Part shown: positions 49,157-57,771 of the stretch, in pieces
How positions within the stretch are numbered: position 1 is the stretch's first letter
Layout: every line of letters starts with the position of its first letter
Assembly: GCF_000236905.1 (NCBI RefSeq)
Contig: NC_016524.1
Location: forward strand, 186,001-250,000
Length of the DNA stretch: 64,000 nt
Reading direction: 5' to 3'
Origin: Tetrapisispora phaffii CBS 4417
Lineage: Eukaryota; Ascomycota; Saccharomycetes; Saccharomycetales; Saccharomycetaceae
Notes under the pieces: model-generated
What the model was told of the DNA's origin: nothing
Databases searched by the model: none
What the model saw: only the letters and a program-made list of their open reading frames with translations
Translations under genes and position numbers: made by a program

Positions 49157-50413
49157 CTATTTCTTGTCCATGCCTTCTACTTTTGTTTTCAGACCTGATC
49201 GAATGTATTTGTCGACGAAGGTTATTTCTTCTGCGTGGGGCGTGTCGTTTTTCTTCTTGGCAACGACACACCATGTTGTCCCTAGGTGGACTCTTTTCTC
49301 CAGGACAATATCAAGGTCCGAGTCATCCAGCAGTTCGCCAATGTCAAGGTTCCACCTGCATCCCCATGTGTGCAGACGTCTTTCTGCTTTGGTGTCCAGT
49401 ATCTTGTTGATGAAGTCGTATGAACCACGCCCATGCTCCAACAGCACGATGCGTCCGCCTGGTTTCAGTAATTTACTGAAATTGTTTAGCGCTTCCACCG
49501 GGTCTGTGTGCGAGCACAGGCCAAATGTCTCTACTATGGTGTCATACAGCATCTCCCTGCCTTTGTCTTTATTCAGTGCGTTCAGGTCTTCAGCTCTACC
49601 GCACACAAAGGCTACTTTTTTGAAATTGGGGAAGTATTCGTGGAACTTGTTACGTGCAATTTCAATCATCTTCTGGGACCCATCGATATACGTGATCGAA
49701 TTGATCTTCTCCGCATTTAAGTATTTGATATTACGGCCCGTGCCACAGGACACTTCCAGCACATCGCCACGGCAATGTCTCATCAACCATTTGCGACGGC
49801 GTCCCATGAATATCATCTTCTCTTCAAAATTGACGTCTGCATCGTAATCTTCCGCCTTATCGTCGTAGAAGGCGGTGGTGTCCCTTGCAGGCTGGATGTG
49901 TGGATTGTGTGCAATCTCGTCGAACTTGTCGCTCGCAAATTCGTTGCCATTGAACTCACGTCCGGTGTTTTGTTCAATCAGATCATGGTACTTCTGCAGT
50001 TTCGTAATGTCCCGCGTACGCATTTTCGTTGGTTCAGTCAAAGATTTCAATTTAACGGTCTCGAAGTCGTTCAGGTCTCCATTCGACTTCTTCTCTTTCA
50101 ATGCTTCTATCTCTTGTTCTTTAGAATACAATTTGTTCATTCGATTAACACCAAACGCAAGGAATATCGCATACAGCCCAATAAGGTACTTGGTGAGACC
50201 CTTCTTGAACTCTCTAGAGCGTGCAATGGCACCCCATCGGATTATTCTATACGGAGATTGCATCTCTTCAAGTAGTTTTTGTCTCTCCAGGTACTCTTTG
50301 CTATGGTAGCCTCTTTTAACAGCAAGTGGTTCGATCGCAAATTGCACAATTGACGTCTTCAGAATTGTCCTACGGGAACAGGCCCTCATACATAATGGCA
50401 CATTTCTGAGCAT
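49157..50413 (-). CDS. OMS1: Oms1-type mitochondrial inner-membrane methyltransferase-like protein
   Basis: Predicted S-adenosylmethionine-dependent methyltransferase of the mitochondrial inner membrane; overexpression of S. cerevisiae OMS1 (YDR316W, 471 aa) suppresses oxa1 defects. The first ATG is at 50413, giving 418 residues with a basic presequence (MLRNVPLCMRACSRRTILK). The open frame extends 26 codons further, to a TTG at 50491. A membrane segment lies at about 80-98 (YLIGLYAIFLAFGVNRM). Methyltransferase motif I reads LEVSCGTGRN (about 220), with later motifs LLKPGGRIVLLEHGRG. GC content is visibly higher than in neighbours, and long antisense frames result. Confidence 0.9.
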   Translation of the reverse strand: MLRNVPLCMRACSRRTILKTSIVQFAIEPLAVKRGYHSKEYLERQKLLEEMQSPYRIIRWGAIARSREFKKGLTKYLIGLYAIFLAFGVNRMNKLYSKEQEIEALKEKKSNGDLNDFETVKLKSLTEPTKMRTRDITKLQKYHDLIEQNTGREFNGNEFASDKFDEIAHNPHIQPARDTTAFYDDKAEDYDADVNFEEKMIFMGRRRKWLMRHCRGDVLEVSCGTGRNIKYLNAEKINSITYIDGSQKMIEIARNKFHEYFPNFKKVAFVCGRAEDLNALNKDKGREMLYDTIVETFGLCSHTDPVEALNNFSKLLKPGGRIVLLEHGRGSYDFINKILDTKAERRLHTWGCRWNLDIGELLDDSDLDIVLEKRVHLGTTWCVVAKKKNDTPHAEEITFVDKYIRSGLKTKVEGMDKK

Positions 50414-50647
50414 ACTGAATTGTCTCCTTACCACTCTTGTGAATTTCCTGTCAGCTAACGTCAATCCATTCTTAAGTTTTGCAATATTCAAAGTTTTTTT
50501 ATGCTTCTACTTTTTTCAAATATGAACAATTCCCCATGTTCTTAAGGATCTGAAAAAGAGATTCATGTTAACCTGCAGGAATACACAATAGTATAAGAAT
50601 ATTCATTCACAATCTATATAATCTTATAAAGTTTCATACGTTTATTG

Positions 50648-51502
50648 TCATTGCTGCATATAAGGTAACCATTTTTCATCTGTCAGATACAAGTTAAACA
50701 CGTCATCCTCAGCTTTCTCCAAAGATACAAGAGCTCTAGTGTCCGGATAGAGATTGTTGACGTTCTTATATTTAATGCTTTTGATCTGGAATTGAAGGTT
50801 TGTAAAATGTTTGTTAAATATATCTATTAATGCCTGAACGATCAATGGACCCTGCGCTATGATGTTGTCGTATTTCTCAACACTACAACTGTAATTCTTA
50901 TCCCAATGAATCCGATGTGGGTTTAATGTTAATTGACCATATCGCAGAATATCGATATCTTCAAATTGGAATTCCCCTATACGTTTCAAAAGATTTTTAT
51001 CAACACCTCTATTTACTTTATATATTACAGGTGGCAAATTAGTGTATGTTAGCCACCTCGTCTCTTTGATACAATAGTCAGAATTGTCACTACTTTCAGT
51101 ATTAGCAGAACAATTGTAAGGTCGTATCAGTCTCTCGATCCCAACATAATAATTATCTTTGATTCTTTTGCAGTGCTTGACCTTCTCAGTACATGTATAA
51201 ACAGAGCCAAATTTCAGTTGTTGCTTGAATGTGATGTCACCTTTTGACCAAAGTCTTCTTCTAAACGTTAAATCAGGCTTATCGAGTAACATCGACGGCG
51301 TTTGGGAATTGAAGTACCCATCCTTATCCAACTTCGAATAAGATGAATTAAAGTACAACAGATGCGATCCTGGCATCAAAAATTTATTGTTACTTTGGAT
51401 ATGTGAAGTTGACAGTTTAGAACCAATTATACTCTGAAAATCATGAAGCACTTTAGGATTGATAGTATCAGTAATAGCCCATGATGATTTTGTCAAACTC
51501 AT
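50648..51502 (-). CDS. HTD2: Mitochondrial 3-hydroxyacyl-thioester dehydratase Htd2
   Basis: Dehydrates 3-hydroxyacyl-ACP in mitochondrial type II fatty acid synthesis, needed for lipoic acid. The open frame starts at a GTG (51520); the first ATG, at 51502, gives 284 residues, close to 280 in S. cerevisiae Htd2 (YHR067W). The C-terminal hot-dog part is recognisable from LRYGQLTLNPHRIHWDKNY (about 205-223) followed by IIAQGPLIVQALIDIF, which contains the family's hydratase-type His. The N-terminal half contains RRRLWSKGDITF. Tandem to OMS1; divergent from RAD34. Confidence 0.92.
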   Translation of the reverse strand: MSLTKSSWAITDTINPKVLHDFQSIIGSKLSTSHIQSNNKFLMPGSHLLYFNSSYSKLDKDGYFNSQTPSMLLDKPDLTFRRRLWSKGDITFKQQLKFGSVYTCTEKVKHCKRIKDNYYVGIERLIRPYNCSANTESSDNSDYCIKETRWLTYTNLPPVIYKVNRGVDKNLLKRIGEFQFEDIDILRYGQLTLNPHRIHWDKNYSCSVEKYDNIIAQGPLIVQALIDIFNKHFTNLQFQIKSIKYKNVNNLYPDTRALVSLEKAEDDVFNLYLTDEKWLPYMQQ

Positions 51503-51747
51503 GGTATTTGGTTCATCCACTATGTTATGTGATTGCTTATATGCATATACACTTCGTATATGTTACCTCATCGTCAATATTCAAATACGATTTCATACAA
51601 TTATTCAGCATCAACCTACCTAACTTCAATTTTTAAAAAGAACGTTTATTTAAATTTATGTGCTTTGCTAAATAGAGAGATAAGTGATCGATTTAGAAAG
51701 CAACATATCTGACAACCAGATAAAATGAATAATGCTGTCTCAATACA

Positions 51748-53808
51748 ATGAAGCGACCATATGAAGAAGTTGACTCCATAGAAGAAGAAAACCACAGTGC
51801 AATAGATAACGCATCGAACCTTCAAGTTGAAGATGTCTTAGATGATTACGAATCAGATAATGAAGACGATGACTTGGAATTTGACGAGGAAGTTAATTGG
51901 GAAGATGTTCCATTGGTGAGCAAATTTGATGAGCAATCTGGAGTGTCAAAGAGTCAGATCTTAAACATAAGTATTTCAACTGATAAATTCATTGGTTCCA
52001 GGCCTAAACGAGCTAAAAAGCAAGTGACTAAACTCAAGAAATTAAAGTATGGTTTAAACATCATAGAAATACCTTTTTTTCTGAGAACATTGAAAGAACG
52101 TTCTAAACTTTGCTTGGATGAAAGACTAAATCGAAGACTTAAGAGATCGATCCCAAAAATAATAGGAAAGAAGTTTGACTGTTTAGCAAAGCAAGATTCA
52201 AATGCTCAAAATGATAGATTACGAACTTTATTGTTGGGAGCTGTTTTGTGGTTTAGATCAAATTATAAGATTAACAGCAATGGGTTTAGACAAAACCATT
52301 ATAGACTGGATTATCTAATTAGAAATTCTGGCTGTTCTGTAAATAAAAAATTTAATCATGTGTTGGACAATGAACAATTATACTATGGTAGCAGACCTTT
52401 AATCGACAATCTATCTGAGAATATAAGGGAAATGGCAAAAAATAAAATGTGTAATCGAGACTACTTAGTGTTCTTTTTTGTGATCATTTTAAAGAACTTA
52501 TTAAAAGACAAATATTCATACTCATTAAGAATATGCTTTGCGCTGCCAACACATGATTTTGATACAAATTATAGCAATGCTGTGTCCATGATTGATAACG
52601 ATCTTAGCATAGTTCCAAATCGTTTTGATTCTGATTTATTGAAACCTGTATTTTGGATAGAACTACTGTTTCAACATAGACATATATATGTGATCGACCC
52701 TATTGTTTCAATAGAAGAAAGTAGTATGATCTCACGATATAATATAGATGAACCCATTGGAATATTTTCTTGTGACAAACATTTCTTAAATAAGGACCAA
52801 TGTTTTAATTATGTGGTAGGTATAGATATAGAAACCCAAATTATAAGTGATATATCACCCCGTTACCTACCCAATCTTTGTTATAGATACTTTAATGTAA
52901 GTGATTTTAACCCCATATTCAAGACTTTATCATTTCGCAGTTATCAATATTTTAAAAAGACCATCAAGAAATTAAATCTGGAGCATTCTAAATTTAGTTT
53001 TAACAATGATTTGTTAATGAGGCATTTAACTAGACAAAATTATGAACTACCATCAACATATAAAGGATTTTACAAATCCAAAAATTTTATTTTACCTAGT
53101 CAGTTGAAAACTTTACAATTTCTAAAAATGGGTTCCAATCCAATAGGTTCATTTACCTATACTTTGAATTCACAGACGATATCTGAATTGATATATTGGA
53201 GATCTGATGTAACAATTCTAAAGAGTAGACAAAATTGGAGTATATTAGGGTATTCGATCAAACGAAATGAAGAGCCAAGAAAACTTAAAAAGTTCACATT
53301 ACTCAAGAGCAAAAGAGAGAGCAAATACCACCAATATTCCATAAGTGAATTATATTCAATCGACCAAGTATCTAAAACTCCCAAGCTACCCATACATTAT
53401 ACCTATATCAATGGCATAAAGGGAGTCAATCCTGATCCACTATGCTATAAAGGACAATATAACAATGTTGAAATTTTTGATCTTGATATCGTTCCAGATG
53501 GATTTAAGTTACTAAATTTATATATGAGGGAATCCAATATCAACGTACGAAATCTAATTAAAAAATATAATAAAGAAACTGTCAGATCTGATAATTTAAA
53601 GTATATAGATGTTGTGACAGGTTTTGATTTTAAGAAGAAACCGGGTTTCGCAATGCCAAAAGTGACACACATTATGTTAAATTGTCATGACTTTAATATT
53701 TTACAAAAATTAATAAACGAACAAATAGAGGCCTCAAGACTCATGTTATGGTCTGAGTTAATATCCAGGATAAAAATAAACGATAGAATCGACAAAGGCT
53801 CTTCCTAA
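51748..53808 (+). CDS. RAD34: Rad34, Rad4/XPC-family repair protein
   Basis: Rad4 paralogue needed for nucleotide excision repair of RNA polymerase I-transcribed rDNA in S. cerevisiae (YDR314C, 692 aa); this one has 686. An acidic N-terminus (1-60) and a basic patch (SRPKRAKKQVTKLKKLK, about 88-105) precede the transglutaminase-like fold (about 150-400). The beta-hairpin domains follow, with MRHLTRQNYELPSTYKGFY (about 430-448) and a C-terminal segment GINVNPDP-like GIKGVNPDPLCYKG and DVVTGFDFKKKPGFAMPKV. Choice of RAD34 over RAD4 rests on synteny with PIB1 and OMS1. Confidence 0.92.
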   Translation: MKRPYEEVDSIEEENHSAIDNASNLQVEDVLDDYESDNEDDDLEFDEEVNWEDVPLVSKFDEQSGVSKSQILNISISTDKFIGSRPKRAKKQVTKLKKLKYGLNIIEIPFFLRTLKERSKLCLDERLNRRLKRSIPKIIGKKFDCLAKQDSNAQNDRLRTLLLGAVLWFRSNYKINSNGFRQNHYRLDYLIRNSGCSVNKKFNHVLDNEQLYYGSRPLIDNLSENIREMAKNKMCNRDYLVFFFVIILKNLLKDKYSYSLRICFALPTHDFDTNYSNAVSMIDNDLSIVPNRFDSDLLKPVFWIELLFQHRHIYVIDPIVSIEESSMISRYNIDEPIGIFSCDKHFLNKDQCFNYVVGIDIETQIISDISPRYLPNLCYRYFNVSDFNPIFKTLSFRSYQYFKKTIKKLNLEHSKFSFNNDLLMRHLTRQNYELPSTYKGFYKSKNFILPSQLKTLQFLKMGSNPIGSFTYTLNSQTISELIYWRSDVTILKSRQNWSILGYSIKRNEEPRKLKKFTLLKSKRESKYHQYSISELYSIDQVSKTPKLPIHYTYINGIKGVNPDPLCYKGQYNNVEIFDLDIVPDGFKLLNLYMRESNINVRNLIKKYNKETVRSDNLKYIDVVTGFDFKKKPGFAMPKVTHIMLNCHDFNILQKLINEQIEASRLMLWSELISRIKINDRIDKGSS

Positions 53809-54373
53809 AAATACATAAACTAATAATATCAGCAGATAAAATTGCACATGACACTTGCTCCATTCATGAGAATAATCGTAAAGACACGAGATAGTTTCTC
53901 AAAAAGTTTTATAAGTAAATATATAATACTTAATCAAACAGCATTTTTCCGGAATCCTCAATTAGTCCTAACTGTAGCTCCCTTAACATATTAACGAATA
54001 ATCATTTTATTTGTAATATATATTGTTAATACTTAACCCTACAACATTTCTTCCCTTGTACACAGAGAGTGTTTGCATATTATTTTATAGCTTAACGAAA
54101 ATATTCATACCGAAGATTGAAGAGGTCATCGCAGATTTTCAAAAAATCATAAATTATAAAACGTATACTTAGACGTGAGATAAGAAAACGTAGAGTTCTT
54201 TATAACTTAGTTATTCAATAGCCGAATAGCATAATTTATTTGGTATCACTGTTAGACATTACTATTGTCAATCAGGCGATTAAATTTTGGTTTCCCTTGG
54301 TTAGGTTTAAAAAAGTGTGCTATAATAGATGTATAGCTCCATATAAGATCGATCTAAATACAACTGATAGGTA
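53809..54373. other. RAD34-PIB1 intergenic region
   Basis: AT-rich 565-base spacer with the RAD34 terminator and PIB1 promoter. IPK1, RAD34's neighbour on chromosome IV, is not in the window. No feature was recognised. Confidence 0.5.
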
Positions 54374-55345
54374 ATGACATCCGATAGTGATACAGAGATC
54401 AATACTAGGTTTATAAATAATTTTGCTCATTGGCAACCTGATGCGGATATACAGAACTGCCTCAATTGTAATTCGAGGTTTACATTTGTTAATCGTAAGC
54501 ATCATTGTAGATGCTGCGGTTGCATTTTCTGTGCTGACTGCTCTAATAGATTTGTGAATTACCAACCAAATATTGTCAAAGTGATAAAGAGATGGCCAAA
54601 TGAAAAAGAGTTAGCTCCATATAGAACATGTATACATTGTTACAGAAGTCTTCTGTCGAATAAACTGTTACTAACTCCAAATGGTGAGATTTTTACCACA
54701 TCTCGGTTACAAGATGATGAGTTGGGAGAAGATATATCAACGCTGGATACAGGTAACAACAATGAAGTTGAGAACAACGAGGTTTCTGAACAAAATATAG
54801 AGAGTGAATATTCAAACAACGCTATTCTTACAACAAATGACCCAGTAACTAACACTGAAGTAAATTCAAGTCCAACTGTGGGCTCTAATAAAAATATAAG
54901 TACTATCCGTGAAATAGAAACTAATGATGAAGATCATTGCCCGATCTGTTATTATGATTTAATGAATTACGAAAATGAATTAGATAGGACTACTCACCTA
55001 GATGAGTGTATTCAAAATGCTTCTAAATCACAGCAGCATCAAAACTTAGGAAATAATGAGGACGGTAATCCATTGTCTTTTAGAAATAAATATAAAAATA
55101 GAATGTTAGTGTTTAGGGTACGAGACAATAAAACTAAGAAATCCTCAGAAGATGAAGATGAATGCCCAATATGTTTCGAAACGATGGAACCTGGAGAAAA
55201 GATTGCAAGACTGGAATGCCTTTGTGTGTTTCATTATACTTGCATAAAGTCATGGATGAAAAAGAAAATACAAAAAACGAAAGAATCTCAAGGCAAAATT
55301 CCACCTAATGCGAACTTTTGTCCATTGCATGATGCCATTTACTAA
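54374..55345 (+). CDS. PIB1: Pib1: FYVE-RING ubiquitin ligase of endosomes and vacuole
   Basis: E3 ligase that binds phosphatidylinositol 3-phosphate on endosomal and vacuolar membranes (S. cerevisiae YDR313C, 286 aa). The 323-residue protein has an N-terminal FYVE domain: WQPD at 20-23, zinc Cys 29, 32, 45, 48, 53, 56, 86, 89, and RKHHCR at 41-46. An acidic Asn-rich linker follows. A third zinc-like cluster has C189, C192, H208 and C212 (CPIC then HLDEC). A C-terminal RING has C264, C267, C282/C284, H287, C290, C316 and H319. The first in-frame ATG is at 54374. It is convergent with the SSF fragment. Confidence 0.96.
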   Translation: MTSDSDTEINTRFINNFAHWQPDADIQNCLNCNSRFTFVNRKHHCRCCGCIFCADCSNRFVNYQPNIVKVIKRWPNEKELAPYRTCIHCYRSLLSNKLLLTPNGEIFTTSRLQDDELGEDISTLDTGNNNEVENNEVSEQNIESEYSNNAILTTNDPVTNTEVNSSPTVGSNKNISTIREIETNDEDHCPICYYDLMNYENELDRTTHLDECIQNASKSQQHQNLGNNEDGNPLSFRNKYKNRMLVFRVRDNKTKKSSEDEDECPICFETMEPGEKIARLECLCVFHYTCIKSWMKKKIQKTKESQGKIPPNANFCPLHDAIY

Positions 55346-55545
55346 GTTAAACAAGCTATCACAGATGGTCTATGACTTTGACCATAATATCAAGACATAA
55401 TATTAAATTTCAAGGCATAGATATATAATTTAAGATATACAGAATTCTCTAAAAATAATTTCTATAATGATTATCAAGGTATAAATTTAAAATGGTTACT
55501 TAAATTATAATATAATATAATATATATTGTGCCAGTTACTTGTCA

Positions 55546-55859
55546 CTACTCTTCAACTTCGCTAAATAAGTCACTATCGATATCTTCAGGAACGTCTTGG
55601 TAATTATTCTCATCATCTTCACTGTCACTACCATTATCACTTTCACTATCTTGATGCATGTTTGTCTCTCCATTTTGTTCGTCTAGTTTTCTTTGTTCTC
55701 TTCTGGCAAGTTTACGCTGCTTCTTAGCTTCCTTAACGGATTTCTTCCTTTCAATGTTTTTCTCTTGTTCACTTCTTCTTTGTTCCTTTAATCTCATCTT
55801 TTCTGCATGTCTCTTCTCCAATAGCTTAATTTCAGCACTAGTCTTTCTGACATACTCAT
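55546..55859 (-). CDS. C-terminal part of a Ssf1/Ssf2 ribosome-biogenesis protein, cut by the N gap
   Basis: The 104 codons between the N run and the stop encode a basic helical segment (EIKLLEKRHAEKMRLKEQRR; VKEAKKQRKLARREQRK). An acidic tail follows, ending in VPEDIDSDLFSEVEE, which is the C-terminal signature of the Brix-domain proteins Ssf1 (YHR066W) and Ssf2 (YDR312W). They act in 27S pre-rRNA processing for the 60S subunit. In S. cerevisiae SSF2 lies between TFB1 and PIB1 in this orientation. The Brix domain and start, about 350 codons, are lost in the gap. The frame continues through the Ns into TFB1 only as an artefact. Confidence 0.92.
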
Positions 55860-56466
55860 NNNNNNNNNNNNNNNNNNNNNNNNNNNNNNNNNNNNNNNNN
55901 NNNNNNNNNNNNNNNNNNNNNNNNNNNNNNNNNNNNNNNNNNNNNNNNNNNNNNNNNNNNNNNNNNNNNNNNNNNNNNNNNNNNNNNNNNNNNNNNNNNN
56001 NNNNNNNNNNNNNNNNNNNNNNNNNNNNNNNNNNNNNNNNNNNNNNNNNNNNNNNNNNNNNNNNNNNNNNNNNNNNNNNNNNNNNNNNNNNNNNNNNNNN
56101 NNNNNNNNNNNNNNNNNNNNNNNNNNNNNNNNNNNNNNNNNNNNNNNNNNNNNNNNNNNNNNNNNNNNNNNNNNNNNNNNNNNNNNNNNNNNNNNNNNNN
56201 NNNNNNNNNNNNNNNNNNNNNNNNNNNNNNNNNNNNNNNNNNNNNNNNNNNNNNNNNNNNNNNNNNNNNNNNNNNNNNNNNNNNNNNNNNNNNNNNNNNN
56301 NNNNNNNNNNNNNNNNNNNNNNNNNNNNNNNNNNNNNNNNNNNNNNNNNNNNNNNNNNNNNNNNNNNNNNNNNNNNNNNNNNNNNNNNNNNNNNNNNNNN
56401 NNNNNNNNNNNNNNNNNNNNNNNNNNNNNNNNNNNNNNNNNNNNNNNNNNNNNNNNNNNNNNNNNN
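55860..56466. other. Assembly gap of 607 N
   Basis: Unsequenced run separating the tail of an SSF gene from the N-terminal half of TFB1. By S. cerevisiae lengths about 330 codons of TFB1, a spacer and about 350 codons of SSF should lie here, so the real missing sequence is probably above 2 kb. Confidence 0.97.
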
Positions 56467-57405
56467 GTCATGCTGTAAACTGATATCATCTTGTCTATCA
56501 TAATCTTCATCCAATGTTAAGTATCTATCTATAATAACATCACCTCTATCATTTGGTGAGATACGTTCACCCCTTAATTTACGAAACAATTTAGAGGCAA
56601 AAAACCTAGCCCAAAATTCAGGTTCCTTGAAATTTTTTGGCACATTATCCATATATGCCTTGTTTACAATTGGAAAAGTCTGGAAAATACTCATAATTTT
56701 CTCTCTGGATATATTCACATTCACTTTATTATCTGATGATGCAACTGGCTTGATACTCGATAAAACATTATATGGGCCAACCTTCTGTGATGTCGATAAC
56801 GCAAATGCTCGCAACAAAGCAATTCTTGTCGACCAGAATTCGTCAGCCGGCAAACCGGAGGACATTACAGTCTCTTGGAAAGTTTTCATTAAAGTTTTAT
56901 TTTCACGTAATAATGATTGTTGAAGTTTAAAATTCGATAGAAGTTTCTTCCTGGACAACGAATCATCTAGTTTTCTGGTATTAATCAGAGGTGTTGATAC
57001 TACTGGTGTACTGTCTACGGACTCACCACCAGTTTCTCTTCGAGATTTCTCTTCATAAGCTTGTGTATCTTTATAACGTGATATAATATGCTGCAAAGTA
57101 ACTTTGATATTATCCATCACTATCCTGTTGTTAAACATAAACATGTAAGTAACAGGTTTTGGTAGGACTTCGTTACCATCATTGTCTTTAATCTTCTTAC
57201 TTTCATCTACGATCCCTATAAGTCTTAACATCATTTTTTCACTTGAAGCTGGTGTAGCTTGAAGCTTATCAATACCATCTAATTCAATAACGCTGGTCTT
57301 ATCTCCATCTGTGGATCTCCATGTCAGGATAGCAGGAGAATGACCTTCATCAATAGTAATTATACCAGATACCTTTTTGAAAACGGCAGCACCAGAATGA
57401 GACAT
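56467..57405 (-). CDS. TFB1: TFIIH subunit Tfb1, N-terminal half (cut by the N gap)
   Basis: Core TFIIH subunit for RNA polymerase II transcription and nucleotide excision repair (S. cerevisiae YDR311W, 642 aa). The 313 visible residues start MSHSGAAVFKKVSGII and include the PH domain (1-115, with LQATPASSEKMMLRLIG). A linker follows, then the first BSD region (about 170-190, SGLPADEFWSTRIALLRAF). The second BSD-type segment (FKEPEFWARFFASKLFRKL) and DRGDVIIDRYLTLDEDYD come next. The C-terminal half lies in the gap. The ATG at 57405 is the first in frame. It is divergent from SSZ1. Confidence 0.96.
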
Positions 57406-57771
57406 CAGGTATCACTTCTCTCAAATGGATTTTTATGATTTTGTTTAGGTAAACACAATAGAGTAAAACCTGCTGATGTATGGTTCGCTGGGAGGTTTAT
57501 GTTGTTACAATAAATCATTGCACTTCATTAGCCAATTTGATTCTATTAACCTATTTAACAGTTTAACATTGCTTCAATAACTCTGAGAAATTAGATATTG
57601 TAAGAGAATCGCTTTGAACGAACTGAAATTTTTCATCTCATCGACTTTTCGCAAGGTAGAAACCATATCTTCCACTATAATCTCGACTTAAAAGAGGCAA
57701 GCTATCCTTGCTTTAACAGAGTGATATTATATAAAAGCCACCATCAACACCCTGCAACGAAACTATATATA
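57406..57771. promoter_or_regulatory. TFB1/SSZ1 divergent promoter with RRPE-PAC pair
   Basis: Contains GAAATTTTTC (57625-57634, RRPE-like) directly followed by CTCATCG (57637-57643), a PAC core on the minus strand, and ATTATATAAAAG near 57726. The SSZ1 frame is open back to a GTG at 57721, which is not used. Confidence 0.55.
57625..57643. promoter_or_regulatory. RRPE plus PAC pair, probably for SSZ1
   Basis: An RRPE-like A/T core and a PAC core (CGATGAG on the minus strand) are two bases apart, 129 bases upstream of the SSZ1 ATG. This pairing marks ribosome-biogenesis regulons; SSZ1 encodes a ribosome-associated chaperone. Confidence 0.5.

Noticed and set aside
49065..49847. 260-codon frame antisense to OMS1
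   Set aside because: It lies almost wholly opposite a clear methyltransferase gene, is Ser-rich from antisense codons, and appears because of local GC content.
51030..51039. GGTGGCAAAT, a PACE-like match
   Set aside because: It lies inside the HTD2 coding sequence, not upstream of a proteasome gene; a chance match.
55658..56503. Frames of 281 and 238 codons running through the N gap
   Set aside because: They consist mainly of unknown residues and exist only because N codons contain no stops.
57721..57771. 17-codon N-terminal extension of SSZ1
   Set aside because: It begins at GTG and is not needed; the ATG at 57772 gives exactly the S. cerevisiae length.
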